NCBI RefSeq assembly: GCF_024464655.1
Contig: NZ_JANHAV010000006.1
Coordinates: 172,761 to 236,760 of the forward strand
DNA length: 64,000 nt
From: Halobellus inordinatus
Lineage (GTDB): Archaea > Halobacteriota > Halobacteria > Halobacteriales > Haloferacaceae
Direction of reading: 5' to 3'
The notes below the pieces were generated by a model. That model was given only the letters and a program-made list of their open reading frames with translations, was not told the origin of the DNA and ran no database searches. Position numbers and translations under genes: made by a program. This document shows positions 44,884 to 53,045 of the stretch, in pieces. Every line of letters starts with the position of its first letter. Position 1 is the stretch's first letter.

Positions 44884-45284
44884 CTGGCGAGGTCGCAGTC
44901 CGAGAGAACGGCGGAGTCACGGCTATCGAGGCAGACTCACTCGACGGCAACGTCTCCGTCGACCTCGATCACGACCCGCCGATGGTCGGCGTCCCCGAGG
45001 AGACGGCAGTCGTCTACGAAGCGGACGAGCTCGAGGCGACCGACGCCACCGACGAAGATGTCGCGACCGATGGCGGCTTCGTCCGCGATCGCGTGACGAT
45101 GCGCCAGTACGGCCTCGGGCTCAGCTCTGGCAACCGCAACATCATCCTCACGGTGATGGCATTCGCCTACGCCGCTGCGGGCTATCTCGTTGGCGTCGGT
45201 GAAGGAACGGCCGCGATCGTGACGTTCGCTGCGGCCGCTGCGGTCACGTTCTTCCTACAGTACCGGAGGCCCGACCGTGACTGA
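44880..45284 (+). CDS. Membrane protein with acidic N-terminal domain and two C-terminal TMs
   Basis: 134 aa. Residues 1-80 are acidic and soluble and include VATDGG; residues about 88-125 form two helices (NIILTVMAFAYAAAGYLVGV and AIVTFAAAAAVTFFL). Probably anchored with its N-terminus inside. GTG start. Confidence 0.65.
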   Translation: MTGEVAVRENGGVTAIEADSLDGNVSVDLDHDPPMVGVPEETAVVYEADELEATDATDEDVATDGGFVRDRVTMRQYGLGLSSGNRNIILTVMAFAYAAAGYLVGVGEGTAAIVTFAAAAAVTFFLQYRRPDRD

Positions 45285-45384
45285 TCTGCTCGACGAGACG
45301 CAGCAGTTGCGCCAACACGTCGAGCAGACTGAGCGCGATCGGCAGGAACGAGCGCTCTCTGATGCCGAGGAGGCCGATGAGTGA
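45277..45384 (+). CDS. Very small helical protein
   Basis: 35 aa, one charged helix (LLDETQQLRQHVEQTERDRQ). It overlaps the gene before by 8 bases and the gene after by 8. Support comes only from this spacing. Confidence 0.4.
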   Translation: MTDLLDETQQLRQHVEQTERDRQERALSDAEEADE

Positions 45385-45517
45385 CGCCAGCCAAGTCGAT
45401 ATCGGCCTCGCCGCAAGCGACGAGTTCCGGCAGTACATCGCCCGTCTCCGACGCACGTGGCCGAAGCGACAGTACAGACAGGGCCTCCCGCAGCCCGACA
45501 CGCGGGCGCACTTCTGA
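45377..45517 (+). CDS. Very small basic protein
   Basis: 46 aa. The middle EFRQYIARLRRTWPKRQYRQ is basic and could touch DNA or lipid head groups. ATG overlaps the previous gene. Confidence 0.45.
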   Translation: MSDASQVDIGLAASDEFRQYIARLRRTWPKRQYRQGLPQPDTRAHF

Positions 45518-45519
45518 GG

Positions 45520-45633
45520 ATGCCATCCTGGGATTCCTACCAACATCACGACGCAGGCAAACAGGCCCACGAGGGCCGCATACGGACGAAAGCACGGCGA
45601 CTCAAAGAGCGACTTCTCGGAGTTCACAAATGA
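45520..45633 (+). CDS. Very small basic protein
   Basis: 37 aa, His- and Arg-rich (YQHHDAGKQAHEGR, then RTKARRLKERLL). Starts 2 bases after the previous stop; ends in an ATGA overlap. Confidence 0.45.
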   Translation: MPSWDSYQHHDAGKQAHEGRIRTKARRLKERLLGVHK

Positions 45634-45704
45634 AATCCAGTACGCAGTATCGGCAGTGGCATCGGCAGCGATCACACCCAGCTTCTGACGGAGGGTCGCG
45701 ATGA
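45630..45704 (+). CDS. 24-residue peptide ahead of the surface protein
   Basis: Reads MKSSTQYRQWHRQRSH and ends SDGGSR. Both ends are ATGA overlaps and its last codons hold the ribosome site GGAGGGT of the next gene, so it may mainly serve to couple translation. Confidence 0.4.
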   Translation: MKSSTQYRQWHRQRSHPASDGGSR

Positions 45705-47185
45705 GCCTCCGCGAGCGACTCCCGAGCATCGGCGCTCGTGGCCTCGCGATCGCGCTCGTTACGCTCGTGCTATTCTCGAGCGTGGGCGCGGCCGCGGGCA
45801 CGGTCGTCTTCGGGAACGGTGCGACACCCTCGCCGTACATCAACGAGGACCAGCTGACGAAAGCAGCGCACCCGACCGGCCAGGCTGTCACGACCTACGA
45901 AGCGAATGACGGCTCACAGGCCAGTCTCGACGCCATCGTCAACGAAACCGACTCGCAACCGAACGTCTATACCTTCTCGCCCGCGCAGATCGACGCTGCC
46001 GACTACGGAGCCTTCCCGCACGACAAGAGCGACGTGTCGGCGCTGACGGCGAGCGAGTGGACGACCTCAGGTGCATCGGTCTCCGACACCGAAACCGGGC
46101 CTGGCGTCGAGGCCGTCCAGATCACGACGTCGGCCGCGGGCGACTCCGCGTCGTTCTCGAACTTCTCGGTCACGAGTGACGAGAACAAGAAGTTCGGCCA
46201 GATCGGCGTGGTCGTCCACTCGATTTCCAGTGACGGCACGGTGAACGTGAACTTCACCGACGCCGACGGCGACTACAAGCAGGCGACGATCAACACCTCC
46301 CAGGACGTCACGGGCAACGCGGCGGTCATCGCGAACGGCACCGGAACGTACGTCTGGCAGGAGCAGTTCGGCCAGTTGACGACGAACTCCGTCAGCGGCT
46401 CGGACGGCACGTTCAACGATATCGAGTCGATCAGCGTCACCTCCGAAACCGGGACGGTCGACGCGTCGATCTTCGCACTGAACGCCGAGAAGACTGGCGA
46501 GTGGCAGTTCGGCGATCACCACTACCAGAACGCCGACGACGAATGGGAGACCGTGACCGTGACCGAGCCGATCGGTGACGTCTCGATCGCTTCGATGGGC
46601 TCGCTCGGGCCGACCTTCTCGGGCGACAACAACGTCACGGTCCACGACCTGCGCTTCCCCGTCCACTACACGAGCTCGGCGCTGCCGGCCTCGGACACGC
46701 AGGCAACAGTCTCCGACGCGGGCAACACCTACCCCGCCTACGACAAGCAGGCGACGATCTACACGCGCCTGTCCGTGCCTGAAGCGTACGATCTGGGCCA
46801 CCAGGGCCTCTCGCTTCGCGTGAACCAGTCGCTCCCGAGCGACCGCTACGTGAGCGTGGAGGTCGCCGAAGGCACCTCCGACACGAAGTTCTCGGAGATT
46901 TCCAACACGGCGTGGACGGACGTCACGGGACAGTTCTCGGGTGAAAACGAGACGCACGTCCTCGACGACACGATCCAGCCCGGTCAAGAGATCGTCGTCC
47001 GGTCTCAGCTCCGGCTGACCCAGGATGACGTCACGGCGATGCAGCAGAGCCCCGCCGGCGGTGGCGGCGGCTTCTTCAGCAACGCCGGTGGTAACGGCGG
47101 CATCTGGGGCGCGATCGTCGGTGGCGTCGGTGGCATCGTGGCGATCATCGGCAACTACCTCCGGAAGGCTCGGAAGGCGGTGTGA
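45701..47185 (+). CDS. Secreted, membrane-anchored surface protein
   Basis: 494 aa. A signal peptide (LAIALVTLVLFSSVGAAAG, about residues 15-33) is followed by a beta-rich ectodomain with many Thr, Ser and Asp and several N-glycosylation sequons (NVT, NFS). The C-terminus has a glycine-rich hinge (PAGGGGGFFSNAGGNGG), one transmembrane helix (AIVGGVGGIVAIIGNYL) and a basic tail. This is the layout of a spike or pilin-like surface protein. It heads the larger structural-looking genes. Confidence 0.75.
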   Translation: MSLRERLPSIGARGLAIALVTLVLFSSVGAAAGTVVFGNGATPSPYINEDQLTKAAHPTGQAVTTYEANDGSQASLDAIVNETDSQPNVYTFSPAQIDAADYGAFPHDKSDVSALTASEWTTSGASVSDTETGPGVEAVQITTSAAGDSASFSNFSVTSDENKKFGQIGVVVHSISSDGTVNVNFTDADGDYKQATINTSQDVTGNAAVIANGTGTYVWQEQFGQLTTNSVSGSDGTFNDIESISVTSETGTVDASIFALNAEKTGEWQFGDHHYQNADDEWETVTVTEPIGDVSIASMGSLGPTFSGDNNVTVHDLRFPVHYTSSALPASDTQATVSDAGNTYPAYDKQATIYTRLSVPEAYDLGHQGLSLRVNQSLPSDRYVSVEVAEGTSDTKFSEISNTAWTDVTGQFSGENETHVLDDTIQPGQEIVVRSQLRLTQDDVTAMQQSPAGGGGGFFSNAGGNGGIWGAIVGGVGGIVAIIGNYLRKARKAV

Positions 47186-47189
47186 GCCG

Positions 47190-47609
47190 ATGAGTTCGAG
47201 CGACAGTGATGTCCCCGGCTCCAGCACTTTGGTCGACAGAGCCCGCAACGCTGATTCGATGACGAAGTTCCTTGCGGGCGGCTCTGGCGGCGTGTTTATG
47301 GCAGCCATCTACGTGATCATCGCGCCAGTTCGGGCGACTGCAGCGGGGCTTGGTGATTTCGCCACTGGGTTCTTCGCAGAACTCGATTCGCTGTTCAACA
47401 CGAACTTCATCGGCGGCCTCTCAGGGCTTCTCTCCGCCGGTCAGACCGGTACGGAGACGTGGCTGAGCAACGAGGCGGCGGGGTTCATCTTCGCGTTCCT
47501 GATCGTCCTCGTGCTGGCGTGGCTCTACAGCGTCTGGCAGGATCTCACCGACCAGGACGTCCCGTTCTTGGGAAGTGTTCCGTTCTTCGGTCCAGACGAC
47601 GCAGACTAA
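47190..47609 (+). CDS. Membrane protein, paralogue of the next gene
   Basis: 139 aa with two helices (GGVFMAAIYVIIAPVRATAA and GFIFAFLIVLVLAWLYSV) separated by an amphipathic Gly/Phe-rich stretch. The next gene has the same layout and similar first helix. Start is 4 bases after the surface protein stop. Confidence 0.65.
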   Translation: MSSSDSDVPGSSTLVDRARNADSMTKFLAGGSGGVFMAAIYVIIAPVRATAAGLGDFATGFFAELDSLFNTNFIGGLSGLLSAGQTGTETWLSNEAAGFIFAFLIVLVLAWLYSVWQDLTDQDVPFLGSVPFFGPDDAD

Positions 47610-47648
47610 TGATCGCACCATCAGTCCCCCGACAGCGAGGTGATCGCG

Positions 47649-48083
47649 GTGGCCGATAGCGACCGCTACCTCACGAACTGGGGCGATGATGGGTCGATCT
47701 TCGACCGCGTCGGGAAGGAAGACGGTGGCATACCCAGCATAAAAGTCGGACTGCTGACGAAGACGGCCGCCGGCTCAAGTCTGATGGCCGTCCTCTACGG
47801 GATCATCGCGTACTATCGCGCGGTCGCGCAAGCACTCAGCGACCTCGTCGACGCAGGATTCGACTTCCTGAACGACCTGATCGCGGTGCTGTTCGGCGAT
47901 GGAACGTGGATCCTGCGCGGGATGGACCTCACCTCGATCGATGGGCCAGGAGACTACGTCGACACCGTCTTCGACAGCGCAGAAGCCTCAGTCTCGGAAG
48001 CAGCGCTGGGCTTTCTGCTCGCCTTTGCGCTGATCATCGCACTGGCAACCGTGTTCTGGGGGGTGCGCAAGTATGCGCTGTGA
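47649..48083 (+). CDS. Membrane protein, paralogue of the previous gene
   Basis: 144 aa with two helices (SSLMAVLYGIIAYYRAVAQA and LGFLLAFALIIALATVFWGV). The GTG at 47649 is chosen for the GAGGTGATC ribosome site; GTG 47640 is the alternative. Layout and the first-helix pattern (Met-Ala/Ala-Val-x-Tyr-x-Ile-Ile) match the gene before. Confidence 0.6.
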   Translation: MADSDRYLTNWGDDGSIFDRVGKEDGGIPSIKVGLLTKTAAGSSLMAVLYGIIAYYRAVAQALSDLVDAGFDFLNDLIAVLFGDGTWILRGMDLTSIDGPGDYVDTVFDSAEASVSEAALGFLLAFALIIALATVFWGVRKYAL

Positions 48084-48101
48084 CCCGCTGGAGGTGCGGT
48101 G

Positions 48102-48806
48102 ATGAAGCTGCTGATCGCAGCTCTCAATGGACGGTCGCCGCCGCCAACTGCCGCCTCCGCATCGGCAGCAGTAGACCGATCCCGCCACCCGAGCGCAGTT
48201 CGCTCTCAGATCTTGGAGTCTCTCTTCATTCGTGCAGAGGGGGACATCGGCGATAGTGGGAGCGACAAAGGCACTGCAGGTGGTGCCTCTGGAAATCTGC
48301 CCGGTGGTGGTGGAGACGGTGACGGAGACGGTGGCTCCGGTGTTTCCCTCCCGGGGAACTTCGGCAGCGTTTGGAGCGACCTTGAGGTTTTTGTCAACAA
48401 CCCCCGCCGCTTCGTGCTGGGGGTGTTGCTCTCGACGCTTGTCGGGTACGTCCTGACAGCGTTGCTGCTGGGGATCAACCTTACCCGGTGGATTGCTGGC
48501 TTCGAGGTCCCCGGCCAGATCACCGTCGACGGGAGTTCGGTGAACGTCCCGTGGTGCTCCTCGAACGAGTGCGATCTGTTCTCGTTCGTGGACATTCCGG
48601 GCTACGTCGCTGACGTCCTGATCGACGAATTCGGTCTCGGCGGGATCCAACTCCTGCAGGGCATCGAGACGGTCTGGACGTCTATCCCGAGCGACGGTGG
48701 CCTCGCCGGTCCGGCGATCCTCTTCCTGCTCGGACTCGGGATGACTGTCGGGCTGTTCTGGCTCGTTCGCATCATCATCGCGGCCGCACCAGTGAGTAGA
48801 CCATAG
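48102..48806 (+). CDS. Membrane protein with Gly/Asp-rich linker
   Basis: 234 aa. A soluble N-terminal 90 residues ends in a Gly/Asp run (NLPGGGGDGDGDGGSG), followed by a helix (VLGVLLSTLVGYVLTALLLG), a short loop with two cysteines (VPWCSSNECDLF) that may form a disulfide outside, and a last helix (ILFLLGLGMTVGLFWLVRII). Ribosome site GGAGGTG. Confidence 0.65.
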   Translation: MKLLIAALNGRSPPPTAASASAAVDRSRHPSAVRSQILESLFIRAEGDIGDSGSDKGTAGGASGNLPGGGGDGDGDGGSGVSLPGNFGSVWSDLEVFVNNPRRFVLGVLLSTLVGYVLTALLLGINLTRWIAGFEVPGQITVDGSSVNVPWCSSNECDLFSFVDIPGYVADVLIDEFGLGGIQLLQGIETVWTSIPSDGGLAGPAILFLLGLGMTVGLFWLVRIIIAAAPVSRP

Positions 48807-48807
48807 A

Positions 48808-49083
48808 ATGAGCGTAATAGACATCTTGAAATCGCCGTTCGCGTGGGCGACGGGGTTCTTCGGAGCCCTGGGTCTCCAGCAGTTGGTCCCGTTTCTGACG
48901 GCCAACGCGGGGACGCTGTTTGCCGGCTGGTCGCTGTTCTCGATTCGGATCCTCCCGAGTCTGGACACCGACCCGTCCGTCCAACAGCAACTGATCCTGA
49001 TCGGCGCGGGGGCCTACCTGGTCTTCCTCGTCCGCCGGCTCTGGCTCCGTTGGCGCACGCGCACGGATGGAGGGACAGCGTGA
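48808..49083 (+). CDS. Small two-TM membrane protein
   Basis: 91 aa, helices around residues 12-45 and 62-80 (LILIGAGAYLVFLVRRLWL) with a basic C-terminus inside. One base after the previous stop region. Confidence 0.65.
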   Translation: MSVIDILKSPFAWATGFFGALGLQQLVPFLTANAGTLFAGWSLFSIRILPSLDTDPSVQQQLILIGAGAYLVFLVRRLWLRWRTRTDGGTA

Positions 49084-49226
49084 CGACTACTGCAGCCCGC
49101 TCTACCGGGGGTAACCTCTGTCGATCCGGCCACAGAGCGGCCGCAGTCTCCCGACAACCGATCCAATCACTATGCACCAACACACACCGAAACGAATCAG
49201 ACAGCTTCCAGGAGGGCCGTAGCTGA
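49080..49226 (+). CDS. Small polar protein of unknown function
   Basis: 48 aa, polar with two cysteines (GNLCRSGH and SLCTNT). GTGA overlap at the start and TGATG at the end give moderate support; composition is unlike a typical haloarchaeal protein. Confidence 0.4.
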   Translation: MTTTAARSTGGNLCRSGHRAAAVSRQPIQSLCTNTHRNESDSFQEGRS

Positions 49227-49843
49227 TGTCTCTCCTCGGTACTCTCGGTGCGATCCTCGGCGGGCTCCTGATCCTCCTGCTGATGGTCGTGCTGTTCGGG
49301 CTCGCCTACGTGAAGAAGGGACGGCTGCCGTCGATCCCGTTCCTGTTGAGCGTGCTCTTGGTGGGCCTGCTCGGCTCGCTGCTGCTCCCGTGGAACGTGT
49401 CGGTTATCCCGACGTTCGGACTCGGTGAGCGACCCGTCATCGTCGGCGTCGCGCTGCTGATGCTCGCGTGGATGGTGCTGGAGGCCTGGTGGGCGTCCTC
49501 GGGGAATCCCGAGACGATCGCCCGGAGCGTCTCCAGACGACTGCAGCGACTCTTCTCGACGTGGGTAGCGATCGGGACGCTCGGCATCTCGCTGGGCTTC
49601 TCGCTCGTGGTGATCCTCGCCGGCGAAGGCGCGGAGGTCGCGGGCATCGTCGCCCAGGTCGTCGCCGACGTCCCGCTCATCTCGTCGAATATCGGCGCGA
49701 TTGGGATCGGCTGGCTCGGCGCTGGCGGCTCACTCCCGCTCGTCGGCGGGACGCTCCCGGTACAGTACCAGACACCAGCGCTCATCGCGGGCACGATCGC
49801 GTTCGTGTTCGTCCTCGCAGTCGGGGTGACCTACGCAGATTAA
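49226..49843 (+). CDS. Multi-pass membrane protein
   Basis: 205 aa with about six helices, for example GGLLILLLMVVLFGLAYV, PVIVGVALLMLAWMVLEAWW and LIAGTIAFVFVLAVGVTYA. No transporter motif recognised. It sits in the middle of the membrane operon. Confidence 0.7.
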   Translation: MSLLGTLGAILGGLLILLLMVVLFGLAYVKKGRLPSIPFLLSVLLVGLLGSLLLPWNVSVIPTFGLGERPVIVGVALLMLAWMVLEAWWASSGNPETIARSVSRRLQRLFSTWVAIGTLGISLGFSLVVILAGEGAEVAGIVAQVVADVPLISSNIGAIGIGWLGAGGSLPLVGGTLPVQYQTPALIAGTIAFVFVLAVGVTYAD

Positions 49844-49850
49844 CAAGACA

Positions 49851-50171
49851 ATGATACTACAGACAGAATCCCTCACGATCGGCCCGCAGGCCCGCCTTGC
49901 ACTGGCGAGTCTGCTGGTCGTGGTAATGTTGTATTGGCTCGTCCGGCGACTCCGCGGCAACGGCGAAGATGCCTCCGTCCGGTCGCAAATGACCTCTGAA
50001 ACCGGCACGATCAGTTTCCTCGCGTCGGGGACGATGGCGTTCGCCATCCTGGCTGGACTGGCCGGCCTGTTCCTCTCGCCGGAGATTCTCCGGCGACCCA
50101 TCCTCGGTGTCGCGCTGCTCGTTCCCGTGCTTCTCGCGTGGATCCTCAACAAGCGGGAGGTGTCGTCGTGA
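49851..50171 (+). CDS. Small membrane protein
   Basis: 106 aa with three helices (LALASLLVVVMLYWLVRRL; GTMAFAILAGLAGLFL; PILGVALLVPVLLAWIL). Ends with the ribosome site of the next gene (GGGAGGTG). Confidence 0.65.
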   Translation: MILQTESLTIGPQARLALASLLVVVMLYWLVRRLRGNGEDASVRSQMTSETGTISFLASGTMAFAILAGLAGLFLSPEILRRPILGVALLVPVLLAWILNKREVSS

Positions 50172-50380
50172 CCCGCCGGAAAGACGTCGCGACTCTCTGT
50201 GCGTCGATTCTGGTCGGCTTCGCGAGCGTCGCAGGCGCGCTCGTCACGCTGTTCGGGAGCGGACCGGCGATCCTGCTGTGGGTCGCACTCCCGCTCGTAC
50301 TGGCGCTCGCGCTGGTCGTCGAGGCCGGCGTGGTCGGTGAGACTCCGACCGACGACTCTGCTCCGGAGGTGAGCGAGTAG
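50168..50380 (+). CDS. Small two-TM membrane protein
   Basis: 70 aa, helices TLCASILVGFASVAGALVTL and ILLWVALPLVLALALVVEAG, acidic tail. GTG in a GTGA overlap. Confidence 0.6.
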   Translation: MTRRKDVATLCASILVGFASVAGALVTLFGSGPAILLWVALPLVLALALVVEAGVVGETPTDDSAPEVSE

Positions 50381-50575
50381 ATGCGCCTCTGGCGTTGGCT
50401 GTTGGTGCTGCTGATCGCTCCGACAGTCTTCTTCGCAGCGCTGGTGGCGACCGGCGCGGTCGGTGGAGCTGTCACGGGCCTCGTGGGCGTGAAGATGCCG
50501 CTCGCAGTGCTGGGCTTCGCGCTAATCGTGGCACTGGCGGCCGTCTACAAGAGCGGGAGGATGGTGCTGGACTGA
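50381..50575 (+). CDS. Small two-TM membrane protein
   Basis: 64 aa, helices LLVLLIAPTVFFAALVATGA and LAVLGFALIVALAAVYKSG. It begins on the base after the previous stop and ends in TGATG. Confidence 0.6.
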   Translation: MRLWRWLLVLLIAPTVFFAALVATGAVGGAVTGLVGVKMPLAVLGFALIVALAAVYKSGRMVLD

Positions 50576-52227
50576 TGCGGCGACTCGCCTTCGCATCGCT
50601 CGCGATCCTCCTGCTCGTCGGCCCTGTCGGGATGGGTGTCGGGACGGCAGTCGCTGATCTGTCGGCCGACCAGCGGCCGATGCAGGCGACATCGCCCACC
50701 CAGGCCGACGCGGGCTACACGATCGACGAGCTGCGGCGACAGGGCACGAAACCCGATCCGGACTCACCAGACTCAGTCCGCAAACTCGATACGTACACGT
50801 CGCTCGCCGTCCGCTACGACGGCGTCGGGCTGCTCCACGCGACCGATAAGTTCCTCGAACACGGGACGACCGTCCGGCGCGATCGCGTCAACCTCGATTC
50901 GATTCGGTACGGACGCCCCGAGAGCGACGAGACGCTCGTGATCGTCTACTGGGAGGCCGAGCAGCGCGAAGTCGCTGCCCCGAACGGGAACGGCACGATC
51001 CAGAAGACGGTCGCCGTCAACCAGACGGTCGCGCGGCAAAACCTCACGATCGAGGAGAACCGCGAGCGGGCGAACATCTCGCTGCCGAGCCACTCCGAGC
51101 CGACGCAGGTGACGATGTGGATCGAGGGTCATCCGGACGTCCGCTGGCACTTCACCCATCACTCGGTGCCGTTCGCTCAGAACATCCTCATCACTACCGA
51201 GGGCGGGTTCTGGGAGCGGGCACTCATCCAGATCGTCTTCCCGACACTCGGCACGACTGCTCTCGCCGGGTTCGTTGTTCCGGCCGCGATCCGTCGTGCC
51301 GGAGCCGGCCCGCAGTGGGGGCTTATGCCGTGGCTCGTGATCCTCGGATTCGCGACGTTCTTCGGGTTGCTGTTCGCCGCGACGTGGCTCTCTGGCATCA
51401 TCGTCGCGTTACCGTTCGCCGTCCCGCTGTTCGTCGGCGGGCTCGTCGGGATCGTCTTCCTCGAACGCTACGAGGACGGCGTCAGGCGCGTCGTGCTCTT
51501 CCGGATGGACACGGACGCGAAGAAGACGCCTTCCGGTGACATCGCCCGTGAGGGCATCGCTGGGCAGTTCCGTACGATCAAGATCACCAAGACTGCCGGC
51601 GGGGCGCTCGCGGTGATCCCGACGGGCTTGCGGGCGTTCTTCGCGCGTGTCTTCGGCGGCGCGGCCGTGCTGGCTGGGGCGTCTCGGATCAACTCCGAGA
51701 TCGACCTCTACAACTCGCCGGCCGACAAGATGCTGTTCATCGCGACGGACGCCGATTCCCTCGTCGACGTCAAACGCGAGCACTTCAACTTCCGCTCGCC
51801 GATCTACGACGAGGAGGGCAACTTCGACATCGGCGGCCTCCTGGAGGCAGTGGTCGTCTTCGCGATTCCGGCGACCGTGTTCTTCCTGCTCGTCGGCCCG
51901 ATCGTGGCCGTGCTGGCTGGCGTGGTCGGTGTCGCGCTGATCTACACCGAAGCGCACAACGGCACCGCGCGGATCCTGCCCGCGACTGGGCAGGCCCAGG
52001 ACGCCTACGCGACCGCGATGTACCTCGAAAAGTCGCTCGAAGAGTACCAGACTTTCGAGGGGCTCATCCAGGAACTCCGCTCGGAGAAGAACCGCCACGA
52101 AGACATCCTCGAAATGATCGAGGAGCAGGGCGCGGAAGCGCTCATCAAGCGCGCTCACGAGCGCGAAGATCCGGACGGGCTCGACGATCTGTGGTCGGAC
52201 GAGGCGAAGGGGGTGACCGAAGCGTGA
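50575..52227 (+). CDS. Secreted/multi-pass membrane protein with cytoplasmic C-terminus
   Basis: 550 aa. A signal peptide (LAFASLAILLLVGPVGMGVG) is followed by an external domain of about 180 residues with NXS/T sites (NGT, NQT, NLT, NIS), then helices near residues 205-290 and a pair near residues 420-465. The C-terminal 90 residues are charged and helical, with a likely coiled coil (EYQTFEGLIQELRSEKNRHE). The topology suits a scaffold linking an outside domain to cytoplasmic factors such as the ATPase two genes on. ATG 50575; the frame stays open upstream but the signal peptide fixes the start. Confidence 0.7.
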   Translation: MRRLAFASLAILLLVGPVGMGVGTAVADLSADQRPMQATSPTQADAGYTIDELRRQGTKPDPDSPDSVRKLDTYTSLAVRYDGVGLLHATDKFLEHGTTVRRDRVNLDSIRYGRPESDETLVIVYWEAEQREVAAPNGNGTIQKTVAVNQTVARQNLTIEENRERANISLPSHSEPTQVTMWIEGHPDVRWHFTHHSVPFAQNILITTEGGFWERALIQIVFPTLGTTALAGFVVPAAIRRAGAGPQWGLMPWLVILGFATFFGLLFAATWLSGIIVALPFAVPLFVGGLVGIVFLERYEDGVRRVVLFRMDTDAKKTPSGDIAREGIAGQFRTIKITKTAGGALAVIPTGLRAFFARVFGGAAVLAGASRINSEIDLYNSPADKMLFIATDADSLVDVKREHFNFRSPIYDEEGNFDIGGLLEAVVVFAIPATVFFLLVGPIVAVLAGVVGVALIYTEAHNGTARILPATGQAQDAYATAMYLEKSLEEYQTFEGLIQELRSEKNRHEDILEMIEEQGAEALIKRAHEREDPDGLDDLWSDEAKGVTEA

Positions 52228-53045
52228 GCTCGGAACCCTCTGCGGCTGCCGACTGGAACGTCGAACCTGAGACCGAACCCCTCGAGGAGCCGGACGCTCG
52301 TCGCCCGGCGCTCAACCGCCTGCGTGAGGAGCAGCTCGAAGCGCTCCAGACGTTCCGTGAAGACGGATTTGCTTCGAGGCAAGCGCTGCTAAAGTGGCTG
52401 CATACGTTCCAGTACCGCACGTTGGGGCGCGTGGCCGACTGGGTGTACTACCTGCTACCAACGCAGGACGTCACCGTTGCGTGCTGTCTGAACAACGCAG
52501 AAGCCCGACGACGACACCACCCGCGGTCGTTCCTCACAGCCGAGCAGCGGGCCGGTGAGCGTCACCGACAGGCGGCGAAGTATCTTCGCCCGGCTTGCCG
52601 GAAGGCGCTGCGGACTCTCCGCACGCAGGCGAACGAGTACGTCGACGAAGAGAACCCGGCCCCGGATCCCGACGAGTCACCGCACTCGGTCCTCCGGCCA
52701 GCTCTCGACGAGTATCAGCAGCGCCAGCGCATTCGGCTCCAGCGCTGGTTCGACGGCTTCGATTCGCTGTCGGAGCTCGAGAACTGGGTCCACCAGTTCG
52801 ACTACGACACGCTCGGGGAGATCGAGAACGTCCCAGGTGGCCAGGAGTTCGACTTCGAACTCATTCAAAAGCGCGCGGGCAGGCGCGTCGCGTTGGGCGA
52901 GACTGAAGCGTACGCCCGCGAGCGCGAGCAATTGGCCGCCCGCTACCTTCTGCCCGCAACGAACCGCGCCGTCCGTGAGTTAGCGGCTGACACAGGTGAA
53001 GCGGCGACTGAACGAGACAAAGAGATGCATATCCCTTCAGGATGA
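52224..53045 (+). CDS. Soluble helical protein before the ATPase
   Basis: 273 aa, no signal or TM. Helical, charged, with two similar segments: LLKWLHTFQYRTLGRVADWV and LENWVHQFDYDTLGEIENV. This points to an internal duplication of a HxFxYxTLG unit. Coupled to both neighbours by GTGA and ATGA overlaps, so it may be an adaptor for the ATPase. Confidence 0.6.
   Translation: MSSEPSAAADWNVEPETEPLEEPDARRPALNRLREEQLEALQTFREDGFASRQALLKWLHTFQYRTLGRVADWVYYLLPTQDVTVACCLNNAEARRRHHPRSFLTAEQRAGERHRQAAKYLRPACRKALRTLRTQANEYVDEENPAPDPDESPHSVLRPALDEYQQRQRIRLQRWFDGFDSLSELENWVHQFDYDTLGEIENVPGGQEFDFELIQKRAGRRVALGETEAYAREREQLAARYLLPATNRAVRELAADTGEAATERDKEMHIPSG

Noticed and set aside
47609..47659. 16-codon frame starting in a TAATG overlap between the two paralogous membrane genes
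   Set aside because: Too short and without any motif; the next gene has its own ribosome site. It could be a coupling peptide but cannot be supported.
50395..50574. Extension of the 550-aa membrane protein
   Set aside because: The signal peptide directly follows the ATG at 50575, and the extension is a shadow of the small membrane gene.
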